DNA of 64,000 nt, taken from Thamnaconus septentrionalis. Taxonomy: Eukaryota > Chordata > Actinopteri > Tetraodontiformes > Monacanthidae. The stretch covers positions 13,556,861 through 13,620,860 of the forward strand of contig CM020501.1 in assembly GCA_009823395.1 (NCBI GenBank), given 5' to 3'. The notes under the pieces were generated by a model that was not told the DNA's origin, did not search any database, and worked only from the letters and a program-made list of their open reading frames with translations. The position numbers and the translations under genes were made by a program. Shown here in pieces: positions 12,002 to 36,900 of this stretch (position 1 is the stretch's first letter; each line of letters begins with the position of its first letter).

Positions 12002-12660
12002 GTTCTTTGGTTTTGCCTGGGGCTACGGTCCTCCTGCAGTGTGGCAGCTCGCACCAGCTGAGTGAGCTCCTCCGCCCAGGCAGGTGTAGCTGTATTTAGC
12101 TCAATTCCACGTGCAGCCACCACCCCGGGAGTTCCTGGAGCGGTCCTTGGGGCCACTGACACAACATCTCTCCTCTCAGTTGCCAGTTCCAACGCCTGCA
12201 GGGAGACTTGGGGTGCGCTAGCAAAGTCTGGGTCCGCAGGTCGGCTGGCAGTAAGGCCTGGAGGAAATGATCACAGGCCAGTTCGCTCTGGATGTCAGGG
12301 GCATGTGAGCATAAGTGCGGTGAACCAGACCCTCAATGTCATTGGCCAGCTCTCTCAGAGGCTCTCCAGGGCCGCCGCTGCCGGCTGCACAGCTCAGAGC
12401 GTAGCAAACTAGCAGCCGTGCATGACCCAAATCTTCTCTGCAGCGCCCCCACCAGCGCGTCATAGTCATTACGTTGTTCTGGACTCAACAGTAGCAAGCT
12501 TGACAAAGCGTCCCCAGTGAGGCACATAGCCAGTTGAAGCGCTTTCACCTCAGTAGACCATCTACCCGCCCGGGCCAGCAGCTCAAACTGAGCATGGAAA
12601 GCCTCCCAGTCAGCCTTTCCGTCATATCTCGGAGTTTTCACCGGGGCGGAATGGCGTCCA
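11975..12660 (-). pseudogene. gag region with broken CCHC zinc knuckle
   Basis: The minus strand holds capsid-like fragments (KTPRYDGKADWEAFHAQFEL at 12641; LRELANDIEGLVHRTYAHMP within 12469-12218) and ends in a CCHC knuckle. The first half, TCWGCGQP, is in one frame and the second half, HLIRQCPK, is in another, with the join near 11975-11985. At least two further frame changes occur upstream within gag. Confidence 0.8.
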
Positions 12661-12937
12661 TGATTCTGCCGGCGTTGTTCTCGCTTGGCGCCGCCGTGAT
12701 CTTCGGAGCGGCTGGGCGGCGGAATCCAGCCTCGGCCGCCATCTCCGCGGTCATCGTTCTCACTCGCGCTTTGTGTTCAGCCGTGCTACCAGCTCCGGCG
12801 GTGGCGGCGGAGTTATAACAGCTCCGACCGTCGTCCTCCTCCCGCTTGACTTTAGAGTAGCCCCACGGCAGCATCGTCCACGCACCACGCAACGCCGCCC
12901 GGCTTACGTACACCCAGCGGCGAAGAAGGTCCGGTTA

Positions 12938-12950
12938 ACTTCTGACACCA
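12938..12950 (-). other. tRNA primer-binding site (leucine tRNA type)
   Basis: On the minus strand TGGTGTCAGAAGT begins two bases inside the 5' LTR. It complements the 3' end of a tRNA ending in ACTTCTGACACCA. The GTCAG/CTGAC acceptor stem is that of vertebrate leucine tRNA, from memory of tRNA sequences. Confidence 0.75.
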
Positions 12951-12952
12951 AA

Positions 12953-13272
12953 TGTAGCGTCCCCTCCCGACACAGGCTCAGAGACGTTAATCAGCTTCGT
13001 GAGTTTATTTTGTGCACTCGAACACAGGCTTCTGTAGGCCGAAAACCAACGCCAAAAGAAGAACAACAAAAACGGAAACACGCTTCTCTCACTCTTTTAA
13101 CACTTCCGGCCAGTTCCCCGCCGACATCCCCCCCTAACCAATCACCGAGTGCTGCATTCACGGAGCAATGGTTATCAGACAACTTATAACAGATATAGAA
13201 CAAAAACGGTGAAAACACAATTTAACTGAGAATAAAAACATAAACACAACAATAATTCACCGTACCGTTACA
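12953..13272 (-). repeat. LTR of the Gypsy element (5' LTR relative to transcription)
   Basis: A 320-bp copy identical by eye to 7781-8100. It is the promoter-bearing LTR because gag lies just inside it on the minus strand. Confidence 0.97.
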
Positions 13273-14210
<938 letters not shown>

Positions 14211-14221
14211 TTCATGTGCGC

Positions 14222-14227
14222 TTTATT
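14222..14227 (-). terminator. Polyadenylation signal of beta-actin
   Basis: AATAAA on the minus strand lies about 511 bp past the actin stop codon, giving a 3' UTR of the length usual for beta-actin. Confidence 0.75.
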
Positions 14228-14737
14228 GGGTTGTTGTGTACACCAGAGGCTTAGAACCCCATGCACAATCCTTCATATACCCCAATACAAGGTAGAAGCT
14301 TTGTCTTTTGCATATTGACAAAAACAAACTGGACCGAGTATCGTTTAAGGCTGAAAGTACAAAAACAAAACAAGTTTCAGATTACATAATTTACATATTA
14401 AGCAATACTACAGGTCTGTTGGGCGGCAGGCCCGCCAGAGAATAAACCTTCATAGAGGCAAATAAGGTGGTGAACAAACACATCTGGAATGACCTACACA
14501 AACACGACAATGGACATCATGTTCCTCACACATTCACACCGCCTGGGACATGCTCTGTACTTCCTGCAGAGTTTCTCCCCCATCAGGGGTTATGGTGCCA
14601 TAGCCGTGGTGACGAGGGGAAATGGGAAGTGGTGTTGTGGTCTCGGCATACACCTGTGTATTGGTGTAAGCATGTATGCAGAGCCAGTCGTTTGGGCTTT
14701 TAGCAGTGTGTTTTGGGGGAGGGGACTGACAGTCTGT

Positions 14738-16963
<2,226 letters not shown>

Positions 16964-17144
16964 TTATGAGACGGGATGCTCAGACAGTTATGCGCTACAT
17001 CTGGCAAACATCAAGCCCGCGGGGCGTGAGCGCCACTGTCGTTCTGGGAAGCGGACGCTTGATGTCGCAGTGGCGCAGGACGGGAGCCCAGAATCTGGAC
17101 CACCAGAGACAAAAGGCGGTTTCTGCCTCGGTCCCTGGCCATGG

Positions 17145-17154
17145 CCATATATGG
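17145..17154. promoter_or_regulatory. CArG box (SRF site) in beta-actin intron 1
   Basis: CCATATATGG is a palindromic perfect CArG consensus (CC followed by six A/T, then GG). Beta-actin genes of birds, fish and mammals are known to carry an SRF-responsive element in intron 1, and this matches that position. Confidence 0.85.
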
Positions 17155-18011
17155 CAAAAGTGAGCGCAGCTTTAGACAGAAAGGCGGCAGCCCGGCCCGA
17201 GAAGCCGCCCCGTGCGTCGTTCGCAGGGTCGGCCACTCCCTTCGAAAAAAAAAGGGAGGGGTGGGGATGAACATAACGGAACGCGCAGCATCGCTTTACT
17301 CTATGGAATGCCGCTTTCACAATAAAGCAAAAAATGAAGTTCGACGTGCGCCACCCCGGCAGCAAGGGCGCAAAGTTACGTCGTGACCACCACAGTACTA
17401 CACAGTACAATGATGCATTTGCAATCAATTTACAAAACACTTTTTGTATCTCTTTCAGTCAGGCTCTCTGAAAACCTCCCATCTACAATGAAAAAATAAA
17501 TAAATAAAAAAATGAAATAAGTGTGTCAGAGATAAAGCGCCTCGGTCTGGTCTATAATCCTCCTTCGCCGGTCTTTTGCGACAGACACGTCGCCAGACGA
17601 CACAGCCTGGCGGCGCGTGCCAGGAGATGCTTACATGTAAGCGAGAAGGTCGAGCTGTTTAACGCAGTCTGACTCCCGTTGAACGGGGGCGACGACAAGT
17701 CTGAGGCAGGGAGAGCAGAGGGATGCCCGGACCGGTTAGTTTATTTGGAGCATCCCCCAGAATAAATAAATAAATATATAAATAAATTAACAACCTGTAA
17801 CCCGCATTTGCAATGAACGCAATGAATGAATGAAAGAGCGACTGAGTGGTGCAGACGGACGCGCCGGATCAAGACTTGTTAGAACTGCATCAATAAGGCA
17901 AAGACATGTTTCAACTACATAATAGATGCAGTAAATATAACACAGCATACTAGATATTGCACGCGCCAACAGCGGTAACTTCTTAGTCTCTGTGGTTGGA
18001 TTGTGCCTTAC

Positions 18012-18096
18012 CTGATGCGAGTGAGGTTTTCTCGTTTAAGGGAGCAACTGTGTCTGCGCCGCTACACTCCGGTAGGACTCTGTGCCTTGACTCGAC
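18012..18096 (-). other. actb: Beta-actin non-coding first exon (5' UTR)
   Basis: On the minus strand the sequence CACTCGCATCAG is followed by GTAAGGC, a strong donor with exon end at 18012. The exon start is estimated about 30 bp downstream of the TATA-like element. There is no in-frame ATG before the splice, in line with translation starting in exon 2. Confidence 0.75.
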
Positions 18097-18123
18097 TGCA
18101 ATGGAAGCCAATAGACTGCAGGA

Positions 18124-18193
18124 TTTTATCAGAGCTGGCGCTGCAGCCCCTCTCCATATAAGGACAACTTTCTGCACGGCGCCCTCTCATTGG
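18124..18193 (-). promoter_or_regulatory. Beta-actin core promoter: CCAAT, CArG and TATA-like boxes
   Basis: On the minus strand, CCAAT (18193-18189), CCTTATATGG (18163-18154, a perfect CArG box) and GATAAAATCC (TATA-like, 18130-18121) lie in that order, with centres about 32 bp apart. This is the classic vertebrate beta-actin promoter arrangement, which binds NF-Y, SRF and TBP. Confidence 0.88.
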
Positions 18194-18631
18194 TTCTGCC
18201 GCGTCCACTGGGTGTGGCGCATGCAGCGGCCGTTCCACGCTTCTGACAAGAAGACGGGGTGGGGGGGCATGCAACAAGCTGAAGTGAACCTATATGCTAT
18301 CAATATAATCAATCTGGGCTCGTTCGCCGCTCGACTACACGCAGTTTTATGGGCCTGCCTCAATAAAGAGGGATGACATAATCGCGTGGTATCATCCTCA
18401 TCAAAGACAAGCGTTGCTTTGCTACAAAATACGGTTTTAAATATATATATATGTATATATGATACAGTGTATATTTTGCATGACACTCTGATCAAACTTA
18501 GATGTAATCCACTTTCAGAGTAATTTAGTGCATCAATATAAGTCCAAGACTTAATTCACAGCCAGCAAGATGCCCGTTTACTGTTTATTTGATGAACAAA
18601 CTACAATTTGCCTTTACTTCTCTGTGCAATG

Positions 18632-18664
<33 letters not shown>

Positions 18665-18918
18665 GAGTGACACTCACAGCTTACTGTCACCTCATTTCAG
18701 TTCAGGTCAGCAGATGGAAAGCAGAAGAAGAAGAAGAAGATGAAGAAGAAGTGGATTGTGGCGCAGAGCAAGGCTAATAAGCTCACTCATGCCAGATGTC
18801 CATGCTTTAGTCAGTATTAAGACATGGGGCGGGGGGCAAGAATCCCATGCAGGGTCACCGGCAGCGCTGTTAACACCCTGATTGACACGACCGTCTCCCC
18901 AGGCGCTCTGGTGTCACA

Positions 18919-18919
<1 letters not shown>

Positions 18920-18990
<71 letters not shown>
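18920..18990. repeat. (CA)n microsatellite
   Basis: An uninterrupted CA run of about 71 bp, upstream of beta-actin. Confidence 0.98.
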
Positions 18991-18992
<2 letters not shown>

Positions 18993-19438
18993 GGTTTAGA
19001 GTGACAGCGTTACATGCGGTCAAGCTGAGGTTTGTTTACTGGAAACACACAGGAAAACCGCAAATCTCTCATCACTCATCACTTTGTCCAGATGGCTTGA
19101 TTGACAGTTACATGGGCGTGTCGCCTCCTCTTGTATTAGGAAATTACTACTCAGATGTGTTGCTCAATTTAATTTTGCCACCTGCTGATATAACCACTGT
19201 TACATGTCAAACAGGCATTTCCCCTCTCAACCCACCGTCATGTCCATAAGCGAAAACCCTCGCTTATGTGACATGTTTATTTTGCAATAATGCACTTGGG
19301 ATTTCGCTTGCAAAGAGCCATCCGAGGAGTTGATCGGAGTCAAAGTGGGTTGGTCCCGGGGTGCTGTTTTAACTCAATAAGGGCACCGGACAAAGACTCA
19401 TAAACTTACACGAAGAATTCTCACTGGCTCACTACGTT

Positions 19439-19448
19439 CCTAATATGG
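19439..19448. promoter_or_regulatory. Distal CArG box 1
   Basis: CCTAATATGG fits CC(A/T)6GG exactly. It lies about 1.35 kb upstream of the beta-actin start. Function is inferred from the consensus only. Confidence 0.5.
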
Positions 19449-19662
19449 ATATATGGGAGCTGGCTCGCCCAAAGGGACAGGAAGTGGGCTTCGTAGCGGT
19501 TACACATATGTTGAGTGCACACAGGAAGTGAGTGCGCAGACCTGTGAATAGGTTGTGTCATCAGGTGTGGGGCAACAGAGGGTGACAAGGAGGGGAGTGA
19601 ATGAGCTGATCAGGGATCATTGGCTTTTGAGACAAGAGATTAGTCTACTCTAGATAGACACT

Positions 19663-19690
19663 GCACACACACACACACGCACACGCACGC

Positions 19691-19729
<39 letters not shown>
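19663..19729. repeat. Imperfect (CA)n microsatellite with CG interruptions
   Basis: A CA run interrupted by ACGC units. It sits between the two distal CArG boxes. Confidence 0.95.
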
Positions 19730-19784
19730 AAGTTTAGACCAAGGGCAGGACAGCCATCCCTTTAAGAGTTCCTTTGGATGACGT

Positions 19785-19794
19785 CCATATAAGG
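19785..19794. promoter_or_regulatory. Distal CArG box 2
   Basis: CCATATAAGG has the same ten bases as the core-promoter CArG box of beta-actin. It lies about 1.7 kb upstream, flanked by AGGAGATATTGG. Confidence 0.5.
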
Positions 19795-20268
19795 AGATAT
19801 TGGCGCAAGTCACATGGGAGGAAGAATGCGCTGCTCAGGTCATGTGACCAGTCTGAGGAAATGAATGAATCTCCCCTTTAAAGTCTCTGAATGTGTATGC
19901 GTCCGTGTGTGCGTGTGTGTATGCATGTTGCTAACACTTTTCATACTTCTCACTTCATTTAACCAGCCTTGCCTGGTCGCAAAACATTTAAAACGCAGAC
20001 ATTATCAAACTTTACATCAATAAAACCCAGGACACTTTCTGCTGCCTGGTGTTGGAGGAGCTGGGCAGCCCCGCATGATTCATACGTGTGTTGCACCGCA
20101 CACTTATGCGTAGCTCTTGCGTTACTCACTTGCACAGTCACAAAATTTCACAGGCTTGGCTCCGGGCTCTGACTAAGACCGTAAATGGAAGAAGCAAGCA
20201 GGTAGTTTGTGTCCACTTTTCATTCATCCCCATCCCCACCCTCTGTTGCCGCCTCTCTCCCCCTAAAA

Positions 20269-20279
20269 CACACACACAC

Positions 20280-20337
<58 letters not shown>
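20269..20337. repeat. (CA)n microsatellite
   Basis: CA run of about 69 bp with one AC slip near its start. Confidence 0.97.
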
Positions 20338-20339
<2 letters not shown>

Positions 20340-21721
20340 CTCTTCCCCGCCGTTTGCCGCATTTCCTCCCTCTTTGAAACCAACCACTCCCTTATCTATT
20401 TTCCCATGATAGGCACAGTTACTGGGGCTGCAATGATGAGCACATGTACAGCCAGTTTAACTTGTGCAGTCTTCCCCTCAGTCGCATTCCAAAAGAATGT
20501 GACCTGCATACGAGTGCATGTGCATCTGTGGTTGTGTGAGACAGCGAGGACGTATGTGAAATATCCTGTGGGAACTAATTGCAACATGCTCGGCTTCAGT
20601 CAGACAGACATTAATGAAGGATAAAGTGATCCGACTGGTGTCATGCAATTGCTTCCTGAAGTGTATGTATGTTAAAATTGCAACTTGGCATTATAATGTA
20701 TATGTCAGGTCATGTTTAATGTATATTAAACATGACCTCTGAGTTCTGCCTTGAACCGCTGCGCTCTCAGATCACTAGCTGTCTGTTAACGATTGACGGA
20801 AGACAAACACAGAAGAAAACATAACGTTAATATTTACCGCTGTTTGAAACTTTGTCATTGTTGCAAATTCAGAGGCAGAAGATTCCTCCAAATATTTATC
20901 ATCAGAAGTTTTCATACTGTCTGTGCTGTCACTGCATTATATTTAAATGAAAATATTAAATGTATTTCTATTTAAAAACCAAACAAAACAAAACAACAAC
21001 AGAATAACAGCTCAATCTTTAAGGGACTTTGTTGGAAGATGGCTAAGATGAAGGCCACCGCGATGCCTTTAAGGACAGTTTGGAGACACGAGCAGCAGAG
21101 GTTGCACTTGGTTGCATAAGGGCTGGAAAACATGCAGAAGCAGTCGTCTGCCTGCCTCTGTGCAAAGGTTCTGTGTAATGAAATCCACCTGGCAGCTCCA
21201 CTCCAGCTCACACATTTACACTTCAGAACTTGTTTGCCCACTGAACCGTATCTCAACTGGAATATCCAGAAGTCTGGCCCCGAAACCTCATTTCAAAAAA
21301 AGATCAGCCAAGACAATGGTCCCGCTTAGGTTATTAAAAATAAGTTAAAGTGTTGTTTGTTGCATATAGTCAGAGCCTATCAAGGTGTTTCTTCATGTTT
21401 CCAGACTTGTACTGTGCTTCATGATCCAGCTGCTGAGCTGCAGAGTTTATAATTCACCACGAGCGTCATCACTCATTTCACCTGCTGCTCCTTTAGATGA
21501 TAAAAAAAACATGGTTTTTCCCTAAACTCCAAGTTTTTCTGGCAGTCCAAGTGCCCTCCACACTTTCCTCTTGTCTCTATTATCTTGAAATATTTATGTC
21601 CCTTAAAAGCGAGTTGATCATTTGCTTATTAATTACCTCCATTTGTATCCATGAATGTGTAAGAGGTGACTCTCAGCGGATACAACAACTGATAAACTGC
21701 GGCGGGGAAAAAGACAACAAG

Positions 21722-21727
21722 TTTATT
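21722..21727 (-). terminator. Candidate polyadenylation signal of the mucin-like gene
   Basis: AATAAA on the minus strand lies about 175 bp past the stop codon at 21901-21903. Confidence 0.6.
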
Positions 21728-21900
21728 CTTTTAAGTTTTCTTACATTCGGACAAGACAAGTAACGTTTAAATTGGAAAATGCAGAAACGATTGACAGAAA
21801 TATTTACTTATATACATATGTACACTCTTTGCTACGTCGTGTCGAAGCAGATGCAACAATAGTAATACAGACAAACGAGGCTTTCTCTTCTTCTCGAGCG

Positions 21901-31789
<9,889 letters not shown>

Positions 31790-32430
31790 TTCCAATCCTG
31801 AGACATTTCAATGTCGAGCACCCCGTAAATCCCAAATCCATACAGCAATTTTATCAGAAAACGTGCGCGCCGTGTGGACGGCAAGCTCGGGGCGGCGCAA
31901 CACACAACAGCGACCTCCAGTAATTATTTTTTCCCCTTCCTTCTTCGTCTTCTTCTTCCTGCGGACAGTCCCGACAAAACGCAGCCAGGCGTCATAAACT
32001 TTCCTTCTCCATCATTTCCTCCTCGCGGAAAAACCACCGTGCTGCTGACAGGGACGCGAGACGGACGCCGCGCACGCCTCTGAAATAGGACACACGTGCG
32101 TCAGACAGAGAGCGCGCCCTCCTCGCGCAGGGGCGGTGGGAAGGGGGGGCTAACAGAAGGGCCAAACTCCCCCACACACACCCCCTCAGGGTGTGGGACT
32201 GGGTGCCGTGCGGTGCGGTGCGGTCGTTGGACGTTGGTCGCTGGCATTCCGGCAGATGAGAGGAAAGAATCCGTCCGTCGCGACAGTACAGCCACGGGCT
32301 GCTCCTTTGAACATGCTCCGTGAACGCAACACAGGAAACCTCGAACCGCGGGAGGCACCCAGACATGAAAGGGCGGGAGCGGTTCATTAGCGCCGCTGCA
32401 GCCACGTCCCGCTGTGTGGCACCGCAAGAG
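31790..32430. promoter_or_regulatory. CpG-rich upstream region of the mucin-like gene
   Basis: The sequence upstream of the ATG at 31789 is GC- and CpG-rich up to about 32430, unlike its surroundings, with repeated GTGCGGTGCGGTGCGG at about 32208-32223. It looks like a CpG-island promoter. No TATA box is clear. Confidence 0.5.
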
Positions 32431-33678
32431 GACGCGGTGGATTGACCTGCACTGCTTGACGAGCCGCGCTCAGAATCATCGAGAAACCTGTCAGGGAAGC
32501 GACGATATTTGGTTTGCCTGCCTTAGAAAGACATTTCAAAAGACATTTTTAGATTTCAAGGAGTCGCCCTCACTGCTGGTAGCGCACCCTTCTGGACGGG
32601 CATTGGACGACTGGTGGCAGAAGGGGGTTCAACAGGTCGCCGTATAATAATGCAGCTGAGGGTTTGGTAGTTTGAATCGTGCTCAATTCCAGGGCAGCTG
32701 TATCTACAGGTGTAGTTTACTTTGCACTATGAATGTGGTGTGATTGAAGGTGTGATGGTTTCTATGTCACCGCTTGGATGCAAATGTGCAAAAATGGATG
32801 GATGGATTGATGAGCCTGTTATAAGCTTATCAAAACATGCCTTTGCGCTTGTCCAGGCTGCACTTGTATATAAGATTATGTTCTTAATTACTTGCCTGGG
32901 TATATAAAGGTTAAATAAAAAATAAATAAGTGTCTGGCTTAACGACAACACTGATAGGCCAATACCAGCCTGGGGTGCCGCAGCAGTGACAATGAGTATT
33001 AAACGTTGAATTATTTTAAATGATCTTAAAATAAAATAGTTTTAAGTTAAACAATAGGCAATTAATAATAAAAAAAAACCCCACTTTATTCAACTGTGTT
33101 TAAGTTTAACAAAAATGTTGTGGTTTTGGCGCAGTGGTTAGCGCTGTCACCTCATGTTGGTCTTTTTTTTACTTCCTGTTTTATTTTGGCATGTTTTATG
33201 TTCTCTTTTCTGTTCAAGTAATCAAAAGCCAATCAGCCAATCTCATTTTTCTATGAGTACCTAAAACGGGATTTTCATCTTAATCATGTCACATTGAGCA
33301 AACAGTCAAACAAGCCATTTTATTTCTGCATGAAAGGATTTGATAAATAATTTTACTTGTTTATGTAATAATCCTATGGCTGAACGTGAATGATAACAAA
33401 GAACAAGTTGTATGAGCTTATGTTTATTTAAAGTAGCAGTGATATATTTTCAGTTGCTGAAGAACTGAATGAAATTCCCCAAGTATTCTTCTTTAAGGTA
33501 CTTAAAACAGATTGTAGTTGTATATATATGTGTGTCATGTTACATGTTTCTTGATATACTTATTGTGCAATACAAAGAATTTTATTTCATGACGCTGTCT
33601 TAGCTTTCAAGCAGCCTACTCTGATGTAGATCCCAGTGGATGAAAAATCAACTTTTGCAGAAGAAAAGAAAAAGTTTG
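32431..33678. other. Intergenic region with repeat scraps
   Basis: No gene is supported. At 33127-33154 the sequence GGCGCAGTGGTTAGCGCTGTC resembles the tRNA-like head shared by common fish short repeats, but it breaks off after CACCTCA. A GGATGGATGGATT run lies at 32798-32810. Confidence 0.4.
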
Positions 33679-33876
33679 TCATTGTGAAGTTCGTCTGTAG
33701 ATTTCACACTTGTTTCTAGTCAAGCTTTGGTCACAGGTTAGAGTGTATACGACCAGAAAGCCACCTCTGCCTCCCTGGGTCGGACACATCACCCAGTGTG
33801 TTCCTTGGCTGAGTGACCACAAACATGATCCTAGACGGTCATCATGGAGATGATCCTTGTCCCAAACCTCAATTTT
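33679..33876 (-). pseudogene. Relic of a duplicated perforin C2 exon
   Basis: The minus strand keeps an open frame (to a TGA at 33681-33679) that parallels the last perforin exon. It has [18 protein letters not shown] against [18 protein letters not shown], then WSLSQGTHW and [11 protein letters not shown] at matching positions. The acceptor side is degraded: no pyrimidine tract precedes it and a stop lies just upstream. It is probably the remnant of a tandem perforin duplicate, less likely an alternative last exon. Confidence 0.75.
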
Positions 33877-33998
33877 CTCATTTTTGCATTATACAAATTT
33901 AATTTGATCATACTGTCTTAAACCTTTTTGCATTCCTTGATTATGAGAGCGTATAAAACCAAGGAAGAAATGTAAAAAAAAGAAAAAAAAAGTGTTTG

Positions 33999-36900
33999 TT
34001 AGCGTGGAGATGGTTTGTAATCTTTGCACTTATATCCAGCCAGATTCGGGTCACAGTTCAGTGTGTACATGATCTCAAAGCCACCTATGCCTTCCTGAGC
34101 AGGACAAGTCAGATAGTGTCTCCCCTGGCTGAGAGGCCACGAACAAGATCCTAGCAGGTCGTCCCAAATGACATCTTTGTCCCAGAGCTCAACACTCAAA
34201 ATGGAAGTTGTGTCCACCTTTAAAAAGAGTTAAAGATTTTCAAAAAAGACAACAAAATATACCTGATACAGTTTAAAATATAATATTCACCATTCCCAAG
34301 TAACGATATCTTAAATAATAATACCAATAATATAACCATTTCAACAGATAGGATGAGCATAAATAATTTTTCTTTTTTTTTTTTTTTACATCACAATAAT
34401 AATAGGAAACAGTCATTCTTTCTCTCACCTTTTCCCTGGATCATCAATTATTTCTTATTTCTATATATACAACGTAGCTATTTCCCTGTACATCTTATTT
34501 CACAAAACCTTTTAGAATTTATACTGATAGTTTTTTTCATCAAAATGTATCAAACATTTTTAACTATGTAATAATAGGTTAGTGGTGTCACAGCAATTAT
34601 TGTGCTAACATGCCGCCAGCTAAATTTTTACGTAACTGATGTGAAAGTGATTTGGGTTCTTTCCTTGTGCGATCAGTCCACTGGAAGTACAGTATACACA
34701 TAATTTGTTTGTTGAACACCAACAGTACAAAAGTGAACAGTAACTCTAGTCATCAATGTCAAAACACAAGAGGATAATTACGAACCTTGCCCACGTAATA
34801 CTGTGCGTTCCACCTAGGGTTGTCTGAGGTAATCCAAGCAGTAGTTCGGTGGAAGTTGCCATACCACATCTTAACATAACTGAGAATAAAAGAAAACAAG
34901 AGAAGGAAATTAAATCTGGAAATAGTGTTAGCAGTGATCTTGATTTGGCCAGTTAAGGCCATCACTTCATATACACAGAGGCAAAAAAATGTCAGTGTAT
35001 TATTGCAAACCTATTTGGAGCAATAAGAGCAGTAGTGCAGCACATGTCATGTAAATTCATAACCCATACATGTCTGTCAAGGGATAGTAGGAAAAAATAG
35101 GAATGATTTAATTGTAGATGCTTTGTCCAGAAGCTTTTTTGGGAGAGTTTCATGGAGGACTAAATGAGATGTGTTTTTAACATTATTAAATGCCCACCTC
35201 ACTCGTCAAATTTACTCACCCATCAGTTTCGCCAGTAGGATCTCCTGCCAGATTCCAAGCTCTGACAATGGTCACCACCAATGTCCCCCTGTAGGGCTGC
35301 CGAGGGCAGCAATTGGAGGCAATGTTTGGAGCGTTCCCCCAACAAGAAGGTTCTGCAGGTGATTTCTGCACGCTGTTGTCTTCAAGGTACTGCTGTATGG
35401 CAGACTGCACCCCAGCCCTCTTTGGCCTATTGGAAATCAGCCGATATATGGGCCTAAGGGAGTACGAAACTATGTCCGGGTAATCTTTGATAGTTCCCAG
35501 CCAGTTTGTGAAGCCAAGGGAGTCATTACGAGTGAGTGAAAACTCCCCCAACCAACTGGAGCCTCCCACCACCTCTGTATAGTGTTGGTGGAGACCACTG
35601 CTGTATGATGAGAAAAAGCCATGGTTCTTTTGCACTTTGGAACAAGATCCCTGGTTTCCAGAAAATCTGACCTTTCCCAAGCCAACAGAGATACCCATTG
35701 ACAAACAGGAGTGGACCTAGAGCAAAGAAATTTAGATGCTGTTTAATGTCAATGATAAGAATAAACAAAATTGTTTGTTAAATGTTTGAGAACATAGGTT
35801 TTCAAAAATAAAATCTTTGTTTTTCCCCCCAATTTTCTTTTTCTTATTCTGTAAGGAGTGTTGGAGCCGATCACAGAATCCACACGCACATTCACACCCT
35901 GAGACAATTTTGAGTTGCAAATTAGCCTGACCTGCATGTCTTTGGAGGATCAAAGGTGTATCTACTGCATCACTGTGTCGCCATTGTACATGTTTACAAA
36001 TTAAAAACATGTTCTAATGCAATCAAGTGCATTTGCGAGTGTGCCTGTCCTGCATCTAATTCATACTCCTGTCAAATGTACCTCACTGGAGGAGAGTCCG
36101 TTCAGTGTGGACAAACAGGTGCGTGAAGCTGTGACTCGCCTGAGTCGGCCCCCAAGAAAAACCTGAGACCACGAATATACAGAAGAAAAATGCTTTAGTG
36201 TGTTGAAACATGTGTGGGCATATAGTGAACTAGTGGCCTTTCTGGGTTTGGAACCAGCAGAATGAAGATTTTTGGCAGTTAATTAATTGACTGTTCAGAA
36301 TTTTTTTTTATTTTATTTTTTTTTTATAGTTGGTCAGTTTGTGTTTCTGTACTTTAGGGATGATGAGTGTTTAATTAAAAAGAAAGAAAGAAAATACACA
36401 CAGTCAGATTAAGATTATACTGTATCTGTTAATTCTAGGGGAGGCAAGTGTTGGAAGTTATACAGTCGTAGAAGTGCCTCACTTCTTGTCTGTTCCAAAT
36501 ACCTTGTACCTCTTATCTTGTTTGTAGTCTTTGTCTGTGGATGTCAACTGCATGTGTGTATGTATGAGATTACCTTACGTATAAAGTGTGTGCCATAGGT
36601 ATGTATGAGCTCCATGTAAAGAGCCCTGGTAGTGTCGTTGTAGACACTGGGTAGTGTGACCACATCCTTGCTGAACTCTGAGCTGAGAGATGAGGTGCCT
36701 GACAAACGGTAACTGGACAGAAAGACAAAACAATGTATTAATTACGCTGAAAATATTTACAATATTTTGTATCATGCTGGAAAAAAACTGGAATGAAGCA
36801 TAATCACTGTCCTCACCCGTAATATTTGCAGGTGACCCTGTGGATACTGAAAGAATGTCGATCCTCTCTGGCCCTGGCTGTGGAAAACTTGTACATGGGG

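Larger units (their letters stand above)
7781..13272 (-). mobile_element. Ty3/Gypsy-type LTR retrotransposon, recent but frameshifted
   Basis: A 5492-bp element with two 320-bp LTRs that look identical base for base, a TG...CA structure and a 4-bp ATAT duplication on both sides (7777-7780 and 13273-13276). Coding is on the minus strand. The order is gag with a broken CCHC knuckle, DTG aspartic protease, reverse transcriptase with YLDD, RNase H, then DDE integrase with a GPY/F-like tail. Integrase after RNase H places it in Ty3/Gypsy (Metaviridae) and not Copia. Reading frame changes at least six times through gag-pol, so this copy cannot make a single polyprotein as sequenced. Identical LTRs argue for a very recent insertion, which sits oddly with so many breaks. 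Confidence 0.95.
18200..21720. other. Intergenic region upstream of beta-actin
   Basis: No gene is supported. The stretch holds a 29-base T run (18636-18664), a GAA-rich run (about 18722-18752), three CA microsatellites and two distal CArG boxes reported separately. Open frames through the CA runs are repeat artefacts. Confidence 0.6.
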
